A stretch of DNA of 64,000 nt, taken from NCBI RefSeq assembly GCF_028858725.1, contig NC_084772.1, forward strand, positions 22,731,548-22,795,547, in the 5' to 3' direction. Numbering within the stretch: the stretch's first letter is position 1; every line of letters begins with the position of its first letter. Source of the stretch: Colius striatus (Eukaryota; Chordata; Aves; Coliiformes; Coliidae). The notes beneath the pieces were generated by a model. The model was given only the letters and a program-made list of their open reading frames with translations. It did not search any database and was not told where the DNA came from. Both the position numbers and the translations under genes were made by a program. Below are positions 21,716 through 64,000 of this stretch, one piece after another.

Positions 21716-24350
21716 CCTTCTTTACCCTGTGAGCTTTATCCTGTTCTTGGACTCTTGCCCCATAGATGGGTTTGGGCTGCTGCAGTTCTGCTGGAGGTGA
21801 AAGCCTACCTCACTATGGAAAGGGATCTTGTTTACTGCAGCATGAATTCTGGAGCTGAGAATTTTCATAGTCCACAACACCTCCAGGGGTAAATCTCTCA
21901 GAGTTTATGCCCATACAATGGAAGCAAAGGGGGATGTCATCTCCCTGGAAATGGCAGTGCACACCCGTTCTCTTAACACTGTCATTGTGTGCTTATTTGC
22001 AGTAGCATCCCTGGAAAAAGTAAGGAGGAAACTGAGCTCCTGTTCTAAGATTGCCCATATAAACAGTAACAGAAAGGCTGACTGAGGTAAGCAAACAACA
22101 AACAAGTTCAAGTTCGCTGGTTTATTCAAGAGCTAATTTTCACTTAAACAGAATTTCAAATTTGCAAGTGAAAGAGATGATCAAATGGGGAACAATAAGG
22201 GCAGGTCAGTTCTCCAGTACTGCACAATTTGCTTACCTCTTTATTCAACACTGCTGAGGCCACACCTGGGAGAACTGTGTCTGGCCCTGGGCTCTCCAGT
22301 GCAGAAGAGGCATAGACACACTGGAAGCCATCCAGAAAAGGGCTGCTAAGATAGTGAAGGAACTGGAGCATCCCTCCTGTGAGGAAAGGCTGAGAGAGCT
22401 GGGACTTCAGCCTGGAGAAGAGAAGGATTGAGGGAGGAGAGGAGGATCTCACCAATGTGTAGAAATTCCTGAGGGGAGAGTGTAAAGAAAACAGACCCAG
22501 GCTGTTTTCAGTGGCACCCAGTGATGAGACAAGAGGCAGTGGGCACAAACAGAAGCGCAAGAGGTTCCCTCTGAACATCAGGAAACAGTTTTCCACTGTA
22601 AGGATGATGGAGTGCTGGCAGAGGTTAGCCAGGGAAGTTGTTGAGTCTCCTACCTTTGGGATACTCAGAAGACATGGTCCTGGGCAGCTGGCTGTGGATG
22701 TCCCTGCATGAGCAAGGGGGCTTGGACCAGATGGCCTCTGGAGGTCCCTTCCCACCTCAACTGTTCTGCCACCTCACAGTAAGCTGAGCTTGGTCAACCA
22801 TTTTAAGAGCCAAATGCAACGCTGCTCATCTGGAACCATAGATCACATTCAAGGTGCTCATTCTCATAGTAAGTTCTTCTGTGACCAACAGAACAGTGAC
22901 TTTCAGTGGTCACTGCAGATAATGCAGGGGGGTTGGTTGTGGTGGGCCATCAGTAAACAGAACCACATGGGTAGAAAAGAAAGTTGCTTTTGCTCCACAC
23001 CCAGCTGCAAAAACAATGAGAGGAACATGGAGAAAGTGAGCTGGGGAGGAGCCATGGAAAGCTGCAATAACTGAGCCTGGGTAAACCTGCCAGAGGGTAG
23101 GAAATTTAAGCCTTCTTTAATTTATTCAAGAGGTAGCCAAGGTGAAATGTGACTGTAGCCTGTACCTACATGAAAAGGTTCCCACTGCTAATATAAATTG
23201 TTATAAGACTATGAAACAATGGAAGATGAATCCAGGCATGTTTCAAGTGGAAAAGGCAAAACATTAGCACAGAGAGGGGGTAGGGCAAAGAGGGTGTACA
23301 CTGTTGCTTGGTTCTTTAAGACTGAGTATCTAACAGTGCATGCTGTAGCTTTGTGGTTCCCAAATGTCAGCCCACCAAACACTGGTGTGCCGTACGTCTG
23401 TGTCTGTAGCCTGAAGACCCCCTCCTGCCAGTTGACGTCCACAGTGGTTACAGGCTGGTCTGCACGTGCTGGGAGCTATGGTCCTCTCTCCGATGGCTGC
23501 TCCTCTCTGCATTAGGTTAGAAGTGGTCACCACAACCCTCCTACTTGGGATCAGCAAAGTTAAAACAAGAAGCAAAACCTTTTGCCCAGACTACTTATAA
23601 ACCTGTTTTTACCCCTCTCTTTTTCAGTTAGAAAAGCTTTTGGTTTCAGTCCCTTGAAGCCCGAGGGAATAACAATAACAATGTTGCCTTCAAAGTGCAA
23701 AACTTTCCATTTATTCATGGTAATGAGCTAACCTTACACAGTCTTGTGACACTTGCTACAAAAGGAATTTAATCTCAGTGCTACAGTTCGCCCTCCACAT
23801 GCCACTAACATCTCATTTCCTCACCTTACAGAAGCTGTTTTAATGTATCATTCATCCCCTAGAACGGACATGCAGGAGCCATCTTTGCCCCTCTCACTTT
23901 TGGAAAGGGCACCAGACCTGGAAAGGATCTGTTCCGTTCCACGTTCCCTTCTTTGTATCCTCCGTTGCTCTCTGAACTGATTTATCACTTCTTACCTCTG
24001 TCCATTTTTATACTCAAACCAACAGAGTTTGCTTCTGGTAGTATTTGCTGCTGCTCTACCCTGTGTGTTTTGCTTGGCCAGCAGAGACGTGGCTTTGCTC
24101 TGCAGTCTGCAGTGGAAGCTCTCCCTGACGGGTCAGTGCCACCTGGCTCTTATTTCAAGGTGTTCAAGACAGACCACGTCAAACCAAAAGTATTTGAATA
24201 CAGAATGATGACTTGTGATCCATCTGTCAGACAGCCTTTACCTTGCCCTTGTCACCAGTCTCCAGATCACTCAGTGTAAGACCAGAGAGGCCACATCCTA
24301 AGGATCAGTGATGCTGCAGATGAGCAAAAAGTCTCAAACAAACACCAAAG
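21716..24350. other. Tail-to-tail spacer between ZNF821 and ATXN1L
   Basis: This spacer lies between the two convergent genes. It holds one CR1 fragment (about 22225-22770). The rest shows only short open frames without protein character and no RNA gene that I can recognise. Confidence 0.65.
22225..22770 (+). mobile_element. CR1 LINE 3' fragment, plus orientation, diverged
   Basis: The sequence has the CR1 order: a CTGGCCCTGGGCTCTCCAGT block near 22280, GAGAGAGCTGGGACTTCAGC near 22392, the CCTGGAGAAGAGAAGG block, a CCCTCTGAACATCAGGAAAC block near 22568, and GGCCTCTGGAGGTCCCTTCC near 22732. The terminal octamers are eroded, so the copy is old. Confidence 0.85.
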
Positions 24351-27300
24351 GAAAAGCTATTGGTTTATATATAGATATATATAGTGTTTACAGAGTCAAC
24401 AAGTTAAATGCAATATTCATAAGAGCATTAACAATAAAAATACAATCTGTGTGTAGCCAAGTACAGACTTAAAATGGTAAAACAGGGAAAAGGATCTCAC
24501 CAAAAGTACAAATATACAGTACAAATTGATTTATTTTAAACAGTTACAAAAAAAGCACAACAAAATAGAGATTATCCGTAGAATTATTAATGCTTTGTTA
24601 AAGATCAGGTGGGAGGAGAGGGGCAGGAACAAGGTCGGAGGGGAGCACCTGACTAGTTCTAAGGCTTTAGATACAATGCAGTCGGTTACATGTTAATACA
24701 GCCATTACATAACTGGGATTATAGTTGAGGGACCAGCACTTATCTACAAAGACCTCCTTGCCTCAGGGCAGCCCGGCCGATGCCCCCGATGCCCAGTGCC
24801 CCCCAGCACCCGCCTCGCTGCGTCACCTGGGCACAGCCTCCCTGGCACCGCCGTGCCGGGAGCGCGGGAAACGGCTCGGGTGCAGTGGCAGGGCGGGAGA
24901 CAGCAGCCTAGAAGGATAGGGGCAAGTCCTGTCCTCCATAGACAGATGTGAACACCGTGGAAGGGCCTTGACCATCAGCATTTTAAGCCATACATGGAAC
25001 ACACCCTGGGCCAAACTCTGTACAGAATGTGCATTCGTAGCCATCTTAGCAGCTTCTGCAAAGTTTCAGGCCCTAGGACAGCCTGAAAGACAAAGAGCAG
25101 TTGTGAGTGACGCTAGGGAAAGGCACATGTACTGCTGTGGGCAGGAACTAGCATTTGGGATACTCAAGCTGCTGTAGTTTCTTCTACAATATTTTCTGAG
25201 CGACAGATTGTTAGTTCTCTATGGGGGAAAGTGGCTTCAAGTGTAAGGTGGGGACAGGGGAGACGGGGACACTTAACGTGAAAAGTGCATTATACTTGCG
25301 CAGCTGCTGGGAAGGGGAGACAGAGTGGCCTCTGCAACTCTCCTCTTCTCCAGACAGAGCTTCCTCTGCATAGTCGGGTAGTGACGAGCACTCGTTTCGT
25401 GGAGCGAGTCTCACGTTCCTGGAGCGACAGTGTATGCACAGCTGAGAGCCAGCCTGGCCTCTGCGGGCAGCTGACCCAAGGAATGTTTCACGAGATGGGA
25501 CAGATGGCTACAGACACTCATTATTGCATCCAACAGACTCTTGCCACAGAGTGTGAGCTGGGTAAGACCGAGGCCCAGGAGGCTGCCGCCGCTTCCTCCT
25601 CTGAGTAGGACAGCCCACAGCCCTCCCTCCTGTCACAATAGCAGCAGGAAAACAGTGTATTTCTCCAAGAAGCCTGTCACATCTCTGCCAGCAGAAAAGC
25701 CCAGATAACCATCTCATTCCACAATGTCTTCCTGGCTTTATCTCCTCCTTTCCCTGTAAACCTAAGAAATGAAAGCCTCTTCCGTGGGCTCACTCGCAGC
25801 CTCTGCCTACAGCAGATCCTCTCACACACTCCGTATCTCAGGAGAGCCTCGATGCTCAGCACAGCCACCACCACGGGTGCTGAGCAACACAGCTCAACCC
25901 AGTAAGAACAGATTCCAGTGATTAAGAGTCCTGCTAGGAAAGGATAGAGGGCTGCCTCTGGGGCAAGCAGCCAGATGCCCAGATTCTTCATCTCAATGCC
26001 CCGCCATGAGATGTGCCCCAAAACGCTGCTTCCACAAAAGAGCTGAAACGTACAGAAGAGTGAGACTGAGAGAATCTGGATAGAAGCACCAAGGTCAAAT
26101 TCCCCCTGGCCTGTTCCACAGAGCTCAGAGCCACACTCAACAAATGTGCAGCTCTCCAAAGTCCAGGCCAGCAGCCAGAGAGCAGAGTGAGCACCTTCAC
26201 AGCCTTTCAGCTGCCTACAGCACAGAGCTGGTTCAGCCACACGGCATCCTGCCTCACACAAGCAGTGCCTGCCCTTTCAGGCCACTGTCCAGAGTGGCTG
26301 AGATCTGGGACTATTACAGTAACACACATGAGATAAGGCAGCCTTTCCAAACCCACTCTGTAAAAGACAGACTTCTGCGTTCAGAGCTGCACAGGAAGGG
26401 CTCTGCACCCTTCAGCTGCTCAGACGTTCCTTCTATGTGTGCAACCAGCCTGTCATTCACATGCCATACGCATGCAAGATCCCTTTCTTAGCTGCCTGCC
26501 ACAGCTCTGAATTCCTCTGCATGCATCATGCAAAGAACAGGCAAGAGAACCTAGGCTCCTCTGCCCTCTGCCTTCAGCCACAGACACTGGATATCCTGAG
26601 CATTAAGTACTAACCAACAATAATCAAGGTCTTGGCGTAGGAGAGTCTGATGAACAGCAACTGTGAAACACAAGGTTATGGGCTCAGGCATCTGGGCCCA
26701 GACAGCACATTTCACTGAAAATGGTGCCACGGAAGCAGCATCTGTTCCCACAGCTGCTGCGGCCAAGGAGGCAGAACCTCCACAGGACAACATCGCCATG
26801 ACTTCACACATTGCAAACGCAGCTGATGCCATCAGAAGCAGTGTGTTGTTCAGGGAAAGCTACACATGACACAGGCAGCATCCTCGTGCTAGAGAATCCC
26901 CTGTGAGGCACAAACACTGAAGGTGTGGTAGCACATATCTTACCTAAGGCCTGACAAGAAACTGTCCTGGTGCAAAGGCAACAGAAATAGCTAGCAAGGT
27001 GCTAGAACGGACTGACGGCCTGGATGGAAGGGACACTCTGGAGACTCTCTCATTTGCCTGACACCCAGGCAGAGCACTCCTCCATCACACAGCCAACCAA
27101 AGCCAACAAATTACAGGGCACATTCCTGGAGAGCGTGCAGAACTGCCCTGAGGCACCACTACTGCAAGCTGACCAAAGCACAGCGCGCTAAGGAGAGGTG
27201 TCAACACGAGCCACGCAGGGAGAAGGCAGTGCCCCACAGAATGGCCTGACAGAAACCTCAGGGAGATGAGAGAAAGGAGAGGGAAAGCAGTATGTGAACA

Positions 27301-28815
27301 TCAGGAGCAGAACCGGGACTCTGGCAGGGACCTGCATGCTGCAGAGAAACCCTCCCAAAGGCCTGGTCTTGGCAGAGCGACGGGCACCTTAACGCAGGGA
27401 GTACTTCATGTTAACTCAGTGGAGACCCTTATCCTCAACGTAACAGCGACTGTGTTTTATTCTAGCTAAGCAGTTAGAGCTGGTGTCATAACACACCATC
27501 AGAGAGGGCAAATTAGTGTAACTGCGGGAGTCTTCACTTGAGTGGAGTGTCATTACCATAACGAGGTATTCATATATATTTGTATCAAATCTCACCATGA
27601 AAACGAACACTCTTGATTTTACCGCGTTGTTCTACAGAGCAACTCCAAAGCGATGCTTCGGAAAAACTAACACAAAACCACCCCAAATGCCCTGTGGTGC
27701 CCTGGTATTTGTAGAGTCCCTATGTTAATCATAGAAATGTACTTTGCACCTTGCCTGCACATGCACAGTCATCTCTTGTCTACAGCTTTCTCAGGAAACT
27801 GCCTGCAGGGAAGAGTTAGCCATCTGGGAAGTTTTCTCCTGATTTAATTACAAAATAGTCTTGGTCTTCTCACAGAAAAAAAAAAAAAGAACAAGCAGCA
27901 AGCTGTGTTTCCATCCTTGCCTAGAGAATGCTGAGCATATTCCACTCCAGCTTTAAACAGCCCAACCCCCAAACCCAACGCCATTCATCCATAGGCCGAG
28001 CCTCTGCAAAAGCTGTAAGCCCAAGAGATATTTTTGTTTTTAGTTATTAATGTGGGAAGAAAGACTGGATTTGGTGGCAATTAATTAAATGTATTTTATG
28101 GCAGGAAACTACCATCTCCCGTCCCAAGTTGTGTCCCATCCCAAGTGCTCAAGTTCCCTGTTCGCCTACACCCAAACCCATCCTTTTGGTCCTTCCTCTT
28201 GAATTTCTGTCATTCACTCAAATCTGTACATTCTTTGCAAGAAGAAAGAGCGGTTGGATTCAGTGGAAGAGACATTAAACAGAACCACCAGAGCATCTCC
28301 CTCCTGCCCTCAAGAGCTCCATTGGTGAACGGTCCTTTTAAAGTGCATGTGTGAAGAAAAGGAATACTGGGAGTAGAGCCCCCTCAACTCCAGTGGAGAC
28401 CCATCTCTCCCTGTCATGAGAAAGGAGGAATAAAATCTTCAGCAATTTTATCTGCTACCTTAAGCCATGTCTGCCCTCCTCATCTTCTCACCTATCCTGA
28501 ATGCTTGGACCCTGCCCTGCAGGGAATCCACCATTCAGAGAGACATGAGAAAGCCCCAGCCTCTGGAATGCTCTGATCACAAGCTCACGAGCACATCCCT
28601 GTTCTCTACTCCAGCCAGCCTGTTGCTGCTCCCTGAGGCACTGGAGCCCCCTTGATTCCCCAAGAGGAACTGGTCAGCCACTGAACTGGAGTAGATCCAG
28701 TCCTGCAGGGCAGAAAGCAGCCTTGCTGGTGAACCTGTCACAAAGTCTGTGCAACTTCTCCACAGGATGGTGAGGCTCACCTACAGGGGATGCCCGAGCT
28801 CATGCCCCAAAAGGG
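24350..28815 (-). other. ATXN1L: Probable long ATXN1L 3' UTR
   Basis: Downstream of the ATXN1L stop, no other gene appears for over 4 kb, and the mammalian transcript has a 3' UTR of similar size. A minus-strand AATAAA lies at 24530-24535 (TTTATT on plus), and a weaker TATAAA-type signal lies near 24365. Both sit at the end of this AT-rich block. The true end and the continuity are inferred, not shown. Confidence 0.5.
24530..24535 (-). terminator. Candidate ATXN1L polyadenylation signal (AATAAA on minus)
   Basis: A canonical hexamer on the minus strand about 4.3 kb past the ATXN1L stop, within an AT-rich 3'-UTR-like block. The assignment is by position and gene orientation only. Confidence 0.45.
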
Positions 28816-30891
28816 TCACTTCCCTGCATTAGAACGCCCTTCAATGGACAGCTTGACCTCCTGGGGAATGAAAGAGGGACGGAGCAGGGAGGGCCGAGGC
28901 TCCTCTGCCTGCGTGCTGTATCTTTGGAAGCCTGGGGCTGTCCAGCTGTACTGATTGCCAGTCTCAGGCTGAGAGGGTTCTGCATGAGAGCTCTGGGCTG
29001 CACTCTCCCTATCTGTGTGGCTCTTCCTTTCAGCAGCTCTCTCAGACAGCTCTCTGGACCCCTGAGCTCTTCTTTCAGGTCTCTCCCTGGCAGCTATCAA
29101 CTGGTCTGTGAGAGGGTGGTTAGCCTGAGAAGCGGAGTTGCCATTCACGCTCTGTAAACTGATTGATATGCAGACATCACCCACTTGCAGCCTGTGACAG
29201 GGCAAAGCAAAGAGCTGAGCAGTCCGCCCCGGGCTACAGGAGGACCAGCCCTGGCCATACACAAAGAAGGGATGCTCTGGGGGCACATCAATGCTCACTT
29301 TACTTTGTTGCTCCCCAACCACAAAATGTAGCGTGACAAGCCCAGGCCACTGGCTTTCCTGAATATCCACCACGGTGCTGGAGTCAATCTTCAGGCCCCC
29401 GCTCACCTCCGCGCTGCGAACAAAGTCCTGGGTCTGCAGGTCCTCCACCCGCTTCAGCTCCCCTGTAGCCAGCTGGATGATGGCTCCTTTCATGAAGTGA
29501 GAGGGCAGGTGTGAGGAGCTGCGTGGCTGCAGCTGGGCCGGGTCCTTTTCCAGCACACTTCCTTGAGCCTGTGCATCCGGGCTCTGCCTCACCAGGGTTT
29601 CTGAAGTGGAAGACCTGATGGGCTCATCTCCAGCAGGGACCAGGACTGGCTTGCCATTGGCTATCACCACTCCTTTGGTTAATTGTCTCTGTCTAACGGG
29701 CTCTTCAGGGGACGTTATGTATGGACTCCTGGACTGGCTTTTCTCAGCAGCAGCCCTTTCCCCTGTGTTACTCAGCGCATCCTTTGACTCCTTCTGATGA
29801 TCAGGGATATTATGGCAAAGGTTTAAAGGACTTGGGTTATCTTTCCTCTGGGCTGCCAGAATATGATAATCCTGAGATGCCAACACCCCCACCACCCTCT
29901 GAACCTCCAGATCAGTGTCTGGGGTGCTTCTGTGAGCTGGCACAGAGATCTCTGTTCCCAGTGTCTGGTAACCTGAAAGGAACTGTCCATCAACCGCACA
30001 TCCCACTGCAGCACCTGGCACAGGGTCTTCAGCTTTATGGCTGGCAGAGTCCACAGCCTCACTGGTCCTCCTTGCCACATTATGCTCCAGATGTCTCTGT
30101 CCACCATTGGCAGCAGCTACCTCTGAGCTCAGCTGACTGTCTTGCTGAGGAGACTCTGGGCTTGCACCTGCTGTAGGGGTCTCATAGGCTGAGTACCCTG
30201 GTGGGAGGCGGGACATCTGATAATAAACAGGAATTCTGCCTGGAGCAATATCCAAGGGCTGTGTCCCGGCATGGTGCTGCGTCTGGCCAGGAGGGACCGC
30301 AGAAGCAGATTTGTTGAAAGTGTGGGTAGGAGAGGTAGTCTGAGGGGAAGGAGCGGCTTCTTCCGTGAAGAGAGAGGCATATGGCACAAAGTGGGGGACA
30401 TGAGAGGTGCTGAGGTTGGTGGAAGGAGATAGGAGGGGACTAGGCAGGAAGCCAGGAGGGACAGCGTAGGGCACTGTGTAATGCGAGCCGATGAGCTGCA
30501 GGGACGCCGGAGGGATCTGCGCATAGTGGATGGGGGGGTAGGGCACCCCCGGGTGCTGGATTATTGGTGAGGTCACATTGAAGGCAGGGGGCAGGGGGCT
30601 CACATTCACCACGGGGTGCAGACCCGTAGGAGAGAAGGTGGCGGGTGGTACCGCCACTTTGTAGAGCATCCCGTACTGGTCCACCGTCAGCCCCGCCACC
30701 GCTTCGGCGGCCTCGCCGGGGCCGTAGCGCAGCGCCGCGGGACCCAGCCCTGCCGTCCGGGCCCACTCGGGGCCCTCGCCCGAGGCCTGCGCGCCCCCCG
30801 CCTGCGCCGCCTCGGCGCCGGTGCTGGCAGCGGGCAGTTCGCGCTTCTTTGGCGGGAGGCACTCCTGGCTCCGCTCGTGGCCCGCTCTCAT
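28816..30891 (-). CDS. ATXN1L: ATXN1L (ataxin-1-like, BOAT1), complete intronless coding sequence
   Basis: A single exon encodes 691 aa, against 689 in human. The protein is a nuclear regulator that, like ataxin-1, binds and stabilises the HMG-box repressor Capicua and takes part in co-repressor complexes. The N-terminus (RSQECLPPKKREL) is the motif shared with ataxin-1. A long Pro/Ser-rich, poorly ordered middle follows. The AXH domain lies at about residues 462-580, from LPSHFMKGAIIQLATGELKR through VGDVCISISLQ. The C-terminus RPSFIPQEVKLSIEGRSNAGK matches the conserved ATXN1L end. The ATG at 30891-30889 is the first codon aligned with the human N-terminus. There is no polyglutamine tract, as expected for ATXN1L in contrast to mammalian ATXN1. 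Its first exons lie in the CpG island shared with AP1G1. Confidence 0.97.
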   Translation of the reverse strand: MRAGHERSQECLPPKKRELPAASTGAEAAQAGGAQASGEGPEWARTAGLGPAALRYGPGEAAEAVAGLTVDQYGMLYKVAVPPATFSPTGLHPVVNVSPLPPAFNVTSPIIQHPGVPYPPIHYAQIPPASLQLIGSHYTVPYAVPPGFLPSPLLSPSTNLSTSHVPHFVPYASLFTEEAAPSPQTTSPTHTFNKSASAVPPGQTQHHAGTQPLDIAPGRIPVYYQMSRLPPGYSAYETPTAGASPESPQQDSQLSSEVAAANGGQRHLEHNVARRTSEAVDSASHKAEDPVPGAAVGCAVDGQFLSGYQTLGTEISVPAHRSTPDTDLEVQRVVGVLASQDYHILAAQRKDNPSPLNLCHNIPDHQKESKDALSNTGERAAAEKSQSRSPYITSPEEPVRQRQLTKGVVIANGKPVLVPAGDEPIRSSTSETLVRQSPDAQAQGSVLEKDPAQLQPRSSSHLPSHFMKGAIIQLATGELKRVEDLQTQDFVRSAEVSGGLKIDSSTVVDIQESQWPGLVTLHFVVGEQQSKVSIDVPPEHPFFVYGQGWSSCSPGRTAQLFALPCHRLQVGDVCISISLQSVNGNSASQANHPLTDQLIAARERPERRAQGSRELSERAAERKSHTDRESAAQSSHAEPSQPETGNQYSWTAPGFQRYSTQAEEPRPSLLRPSFIPQEVKLSIEGRSNAGK

Positions 30892-31436
30892 GGTGCCCCG
30901 CGGTGTCCCGGCAGCCCCGGCCGCGACGCTCGTTCATGGGGGCACCCGCAGTGGCTGCCCCGCGCCGGCTCCCGGATCCCCGCCGCCGGCCGCCGCCTCA
31001 CCTGCGCCGGGAACAGAGGCAGCCGTGAGTCCCGGCCCCGACGCCGAGAGCCCCGGGGGCGGAAGGAGTTTCCCCTCCCCCCGCCCCAGGCCGCCGGGGC
31101 AAGGGGAAAGCCCCGGCCCCGCGAACGAGCGAGGCGACGATCCCTCGCCCTACTCCGGGCCTCCGGCCCCGGGGACAGCGGCCGCCCCGATCCCGGCCGC
31201 CGGCTTCATTCCCCCAGCCCCGGCAACCCGGCCGCGCCCCGTCCCCGCGGGCCCGCCCGGCGCCCCCCGCCCGCGGCTCACCCGCCATCGCACGGCTCCT
31301 CCTCCGCAGCCCCCGCCGGCCCCGGCGCCGCCCGCGGCCGCCCCCGCCCCGGCCCCTCCCCGCGGCGCACGGCGATGACGCAGCATCCCGCGCGGCGGAA
31401 GGGCCGCGCCAGCCGCGCGGTCGCTGCGCCTCGGAG

Positions 31437-31444
31437 TGACGTCA
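31437..31444. promoter_or_regulatory. Full CRE palindrome TGACGTCA
   Basis: A perfect 8-bp cAMP response element for CREB/ATF proteins, about 550 bp upstream of the ATXN1L ATG. It lies inside the bidirectional CpG island. Confidence 0.6.
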
Positions 31445-31643
31445 CGCAGGACGGTTGCCGTGGCAACAGCCGCGCGCAGCGCCCGCCCCGCGGGGCCGTC
31501 CCCAGAGCGCGGGGCGCCGCGAGCGGCCGCCGGGCCCTGCCGGCCGGGGAAGGCGCCGCCGCCGCAGCACACGCCGGCTGCGGGACGTGCCGGCTCTCCG
31601 CCGGCGGAGCGCTTGGCGGGGCTCGTCCCGTGAGCCGCACACC

Positions 31644-31661
31644 GTCCGTCCGTCCGTCCGG
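31644..31661 (+). repeat. Short CCGT tetranucleotide repeat
   Basis: About four copies of CCGT within the ATXN1L/AP1G1 promoter island. It is a minor microsatellite. Confidence 0.7.
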
Positions 31662-31964
31662 GACGCAAGACTCGCGGCGGAAACGCGCTTGAGCATCCCC
31701 GGGTGCTGCCGTCAGTGCGCGGCCTCGCCCCGCGCAGCCCAACGACCTCCCCACACGTTTCCTACACCGGGCGCTGCGCTGAGCTGCTGCCACGCGGAAG
31801 GCGTGCGGCTGAGCCGCGGGTGTCAGGGCGGTGTCGGAAGGACGCGCCCGTGTGAGACAGCAGCAGGCTGCGGGCAGCCCCGCTCGCGGAACTCCGGTTG
31901 CGGGTGGCGCGACCCGCCCGGCCTCACCACGGGGCAGCGCGCCGCGCGGGGCCCGCCCTGCGCG

Positions 31965-31972
31965 TGACGTCA
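31965..31972. promoter_or_regulatory. Second full CRE palindrome TGACGTCA
   Basis: A perfect CRE about 260-330 bp upstream of the end of AP1G1 exon 1, followed by TCA (TGACGTCATCA), which also fits ATF/AP-1-type binding. Occupancy is not shown by sequence. Confidence 0.6.
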
Positions 31973-32199
31973 TCACTGACTGCCACGGTGCAGGCGCAGC
32001 GGCCCAGCACGCCCGGTATCGGGGTGCCTCCGCCAGTAAAAGTAGTGCGGACCGGCCTTTTCTGCCTGGCCGCCGCCGGTGCCGCCGGTGCCACGCCGCC
32101 CCTGCGCCGCCGCCGCCGAGGCCGCCGTGTCCCCGCCCCTCGCCCGCGATTGGTAGAGGCTGGGAGGCTGAGGAGAGCGTACCGGCGCACGGATCCCTC

Positions 32200-32291
32200 C
32201 GCCTGCAGTATCGGTTCTGCGGCCGCGCCGCCGCCATTTTGAATGCCTGGCTCCTGCCGCTGCCGCTTCCTCCGCTGCAGGGACCGGCCCG
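32200..32291 (+). other. AP1G1: AP1G1 non-coding exon 1 (3' boundary firm, 5' boundary approximate)
   Basis: A GC-rich leader ends at CCCG|GTGAGTG, with the donor GT at 32292-32293. The AP1G1 start codon lies only 3 nt inside the next exon (42964), so nearly all of the 5' UTR must come from here. The transcription start is estimated from the nearby CCAAT and YY1 motifs. Confidence 0.65.
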
Positions 32292-63845
<31,554 letters not shown>

Positions 63846-64000
63846 TAAGTGCTGATGAGTTTTCTTGTGTTTGAAAATGATCATTATAATTACTCTGATC
63901 TCCTGTATACCACACTTTGTGCTTGAGAGCTTTGTCTGCTGATTTTGGTAGGATTAAAGAGGAACTAGAATCCCTCACCTATAAGGTTAGTCAGTGTTTT

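Noticed and set aside
25677-26261. Minus-strand 194-codon hydrophobic open frame in the ATXN1L 3' region
   Set aside because: It lies in the presumed 3' UTR, resembles no family I know, and its hydrophobic, Cys-rich composition is what reverse reading of such sequence often gives. No promoter or splice context supports it.

Overview
This is a vertebrate nuclear window, almost certainly from a bird. Four conserved multi-exon or UTR-rich genes lie in the order IST1(-) / ZNF821(+) / ATXN1L(-) / AP1G1(+), which is the human 16q22.2 block seen in mirror image. The intergenic and intronic repeats that I can recognise are mostly CR1 LINE fragments, the dominant non-LTR element of birds and reptiles. 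The species cannot be named from the sequence.

Layout. 1-8.8 kb: IST1 on the minus strand, complete coding sequence in nine coding exons (365 aa), with the 3' UTR running off the left edge. 8.3-10.3 kb: a CpG island that serves as a head-to-head promoter for IST1 and ZNF821. 10.8-21.7 kb: ZNF821 on the plus strand, six coding exons (411 aa), with a 6.7-kb intron holding an unexplained antisense membrane-protein-like reading frame. 21.7-24.4 kb: tail-to-tail spacer with a CR1 fragment. 24.4-31.3 kb: ATXN1L on the minus strand, its whole 691-aa coding sequence in one exon with a long 3' UTR. 30.6-32.7 kb: a second CpG island, the head-to-head promoter of ATXN1L and AP1G1, with two perfect CRE palindromes. 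32.2-64 kb: AP1G1 on the plus strand, the first 16 constitutive coding exons (about 577 codons of the N-terminal trunk). The hinge and ear lie beyond the right edge.

Two small elements inside AP1G1 are the best non-obvious finds. One is a 9-nt microexon (Asn-Glu-Lys) at 52679-52687. The other is an intronic C/D box snoRNA at 58482-58566, whose antisense element matches 5.8S rRNA around U14 and which I identify as SNORD71. A probable GC-AG intron in ZNF821 and two inverted CR1 pairs are also worth checking.

Functionally the four genes are unrelated housekeeping neighbours: ESCRT-III assembly (IST1), a zinc-finger/STPR nuclear protein (ZNF821), a Capicua co-repressor partner (ATXN1L) and the AP-1 clathrin adaptor gamma subunit (AP1G1). 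What links them is the pair of shared promoters. I saw no clear previously undescribed system. The antisense reading frames at 13.1-14.1 kb are the only candidate for an undescribed gene, and the evidence for them is mixed.
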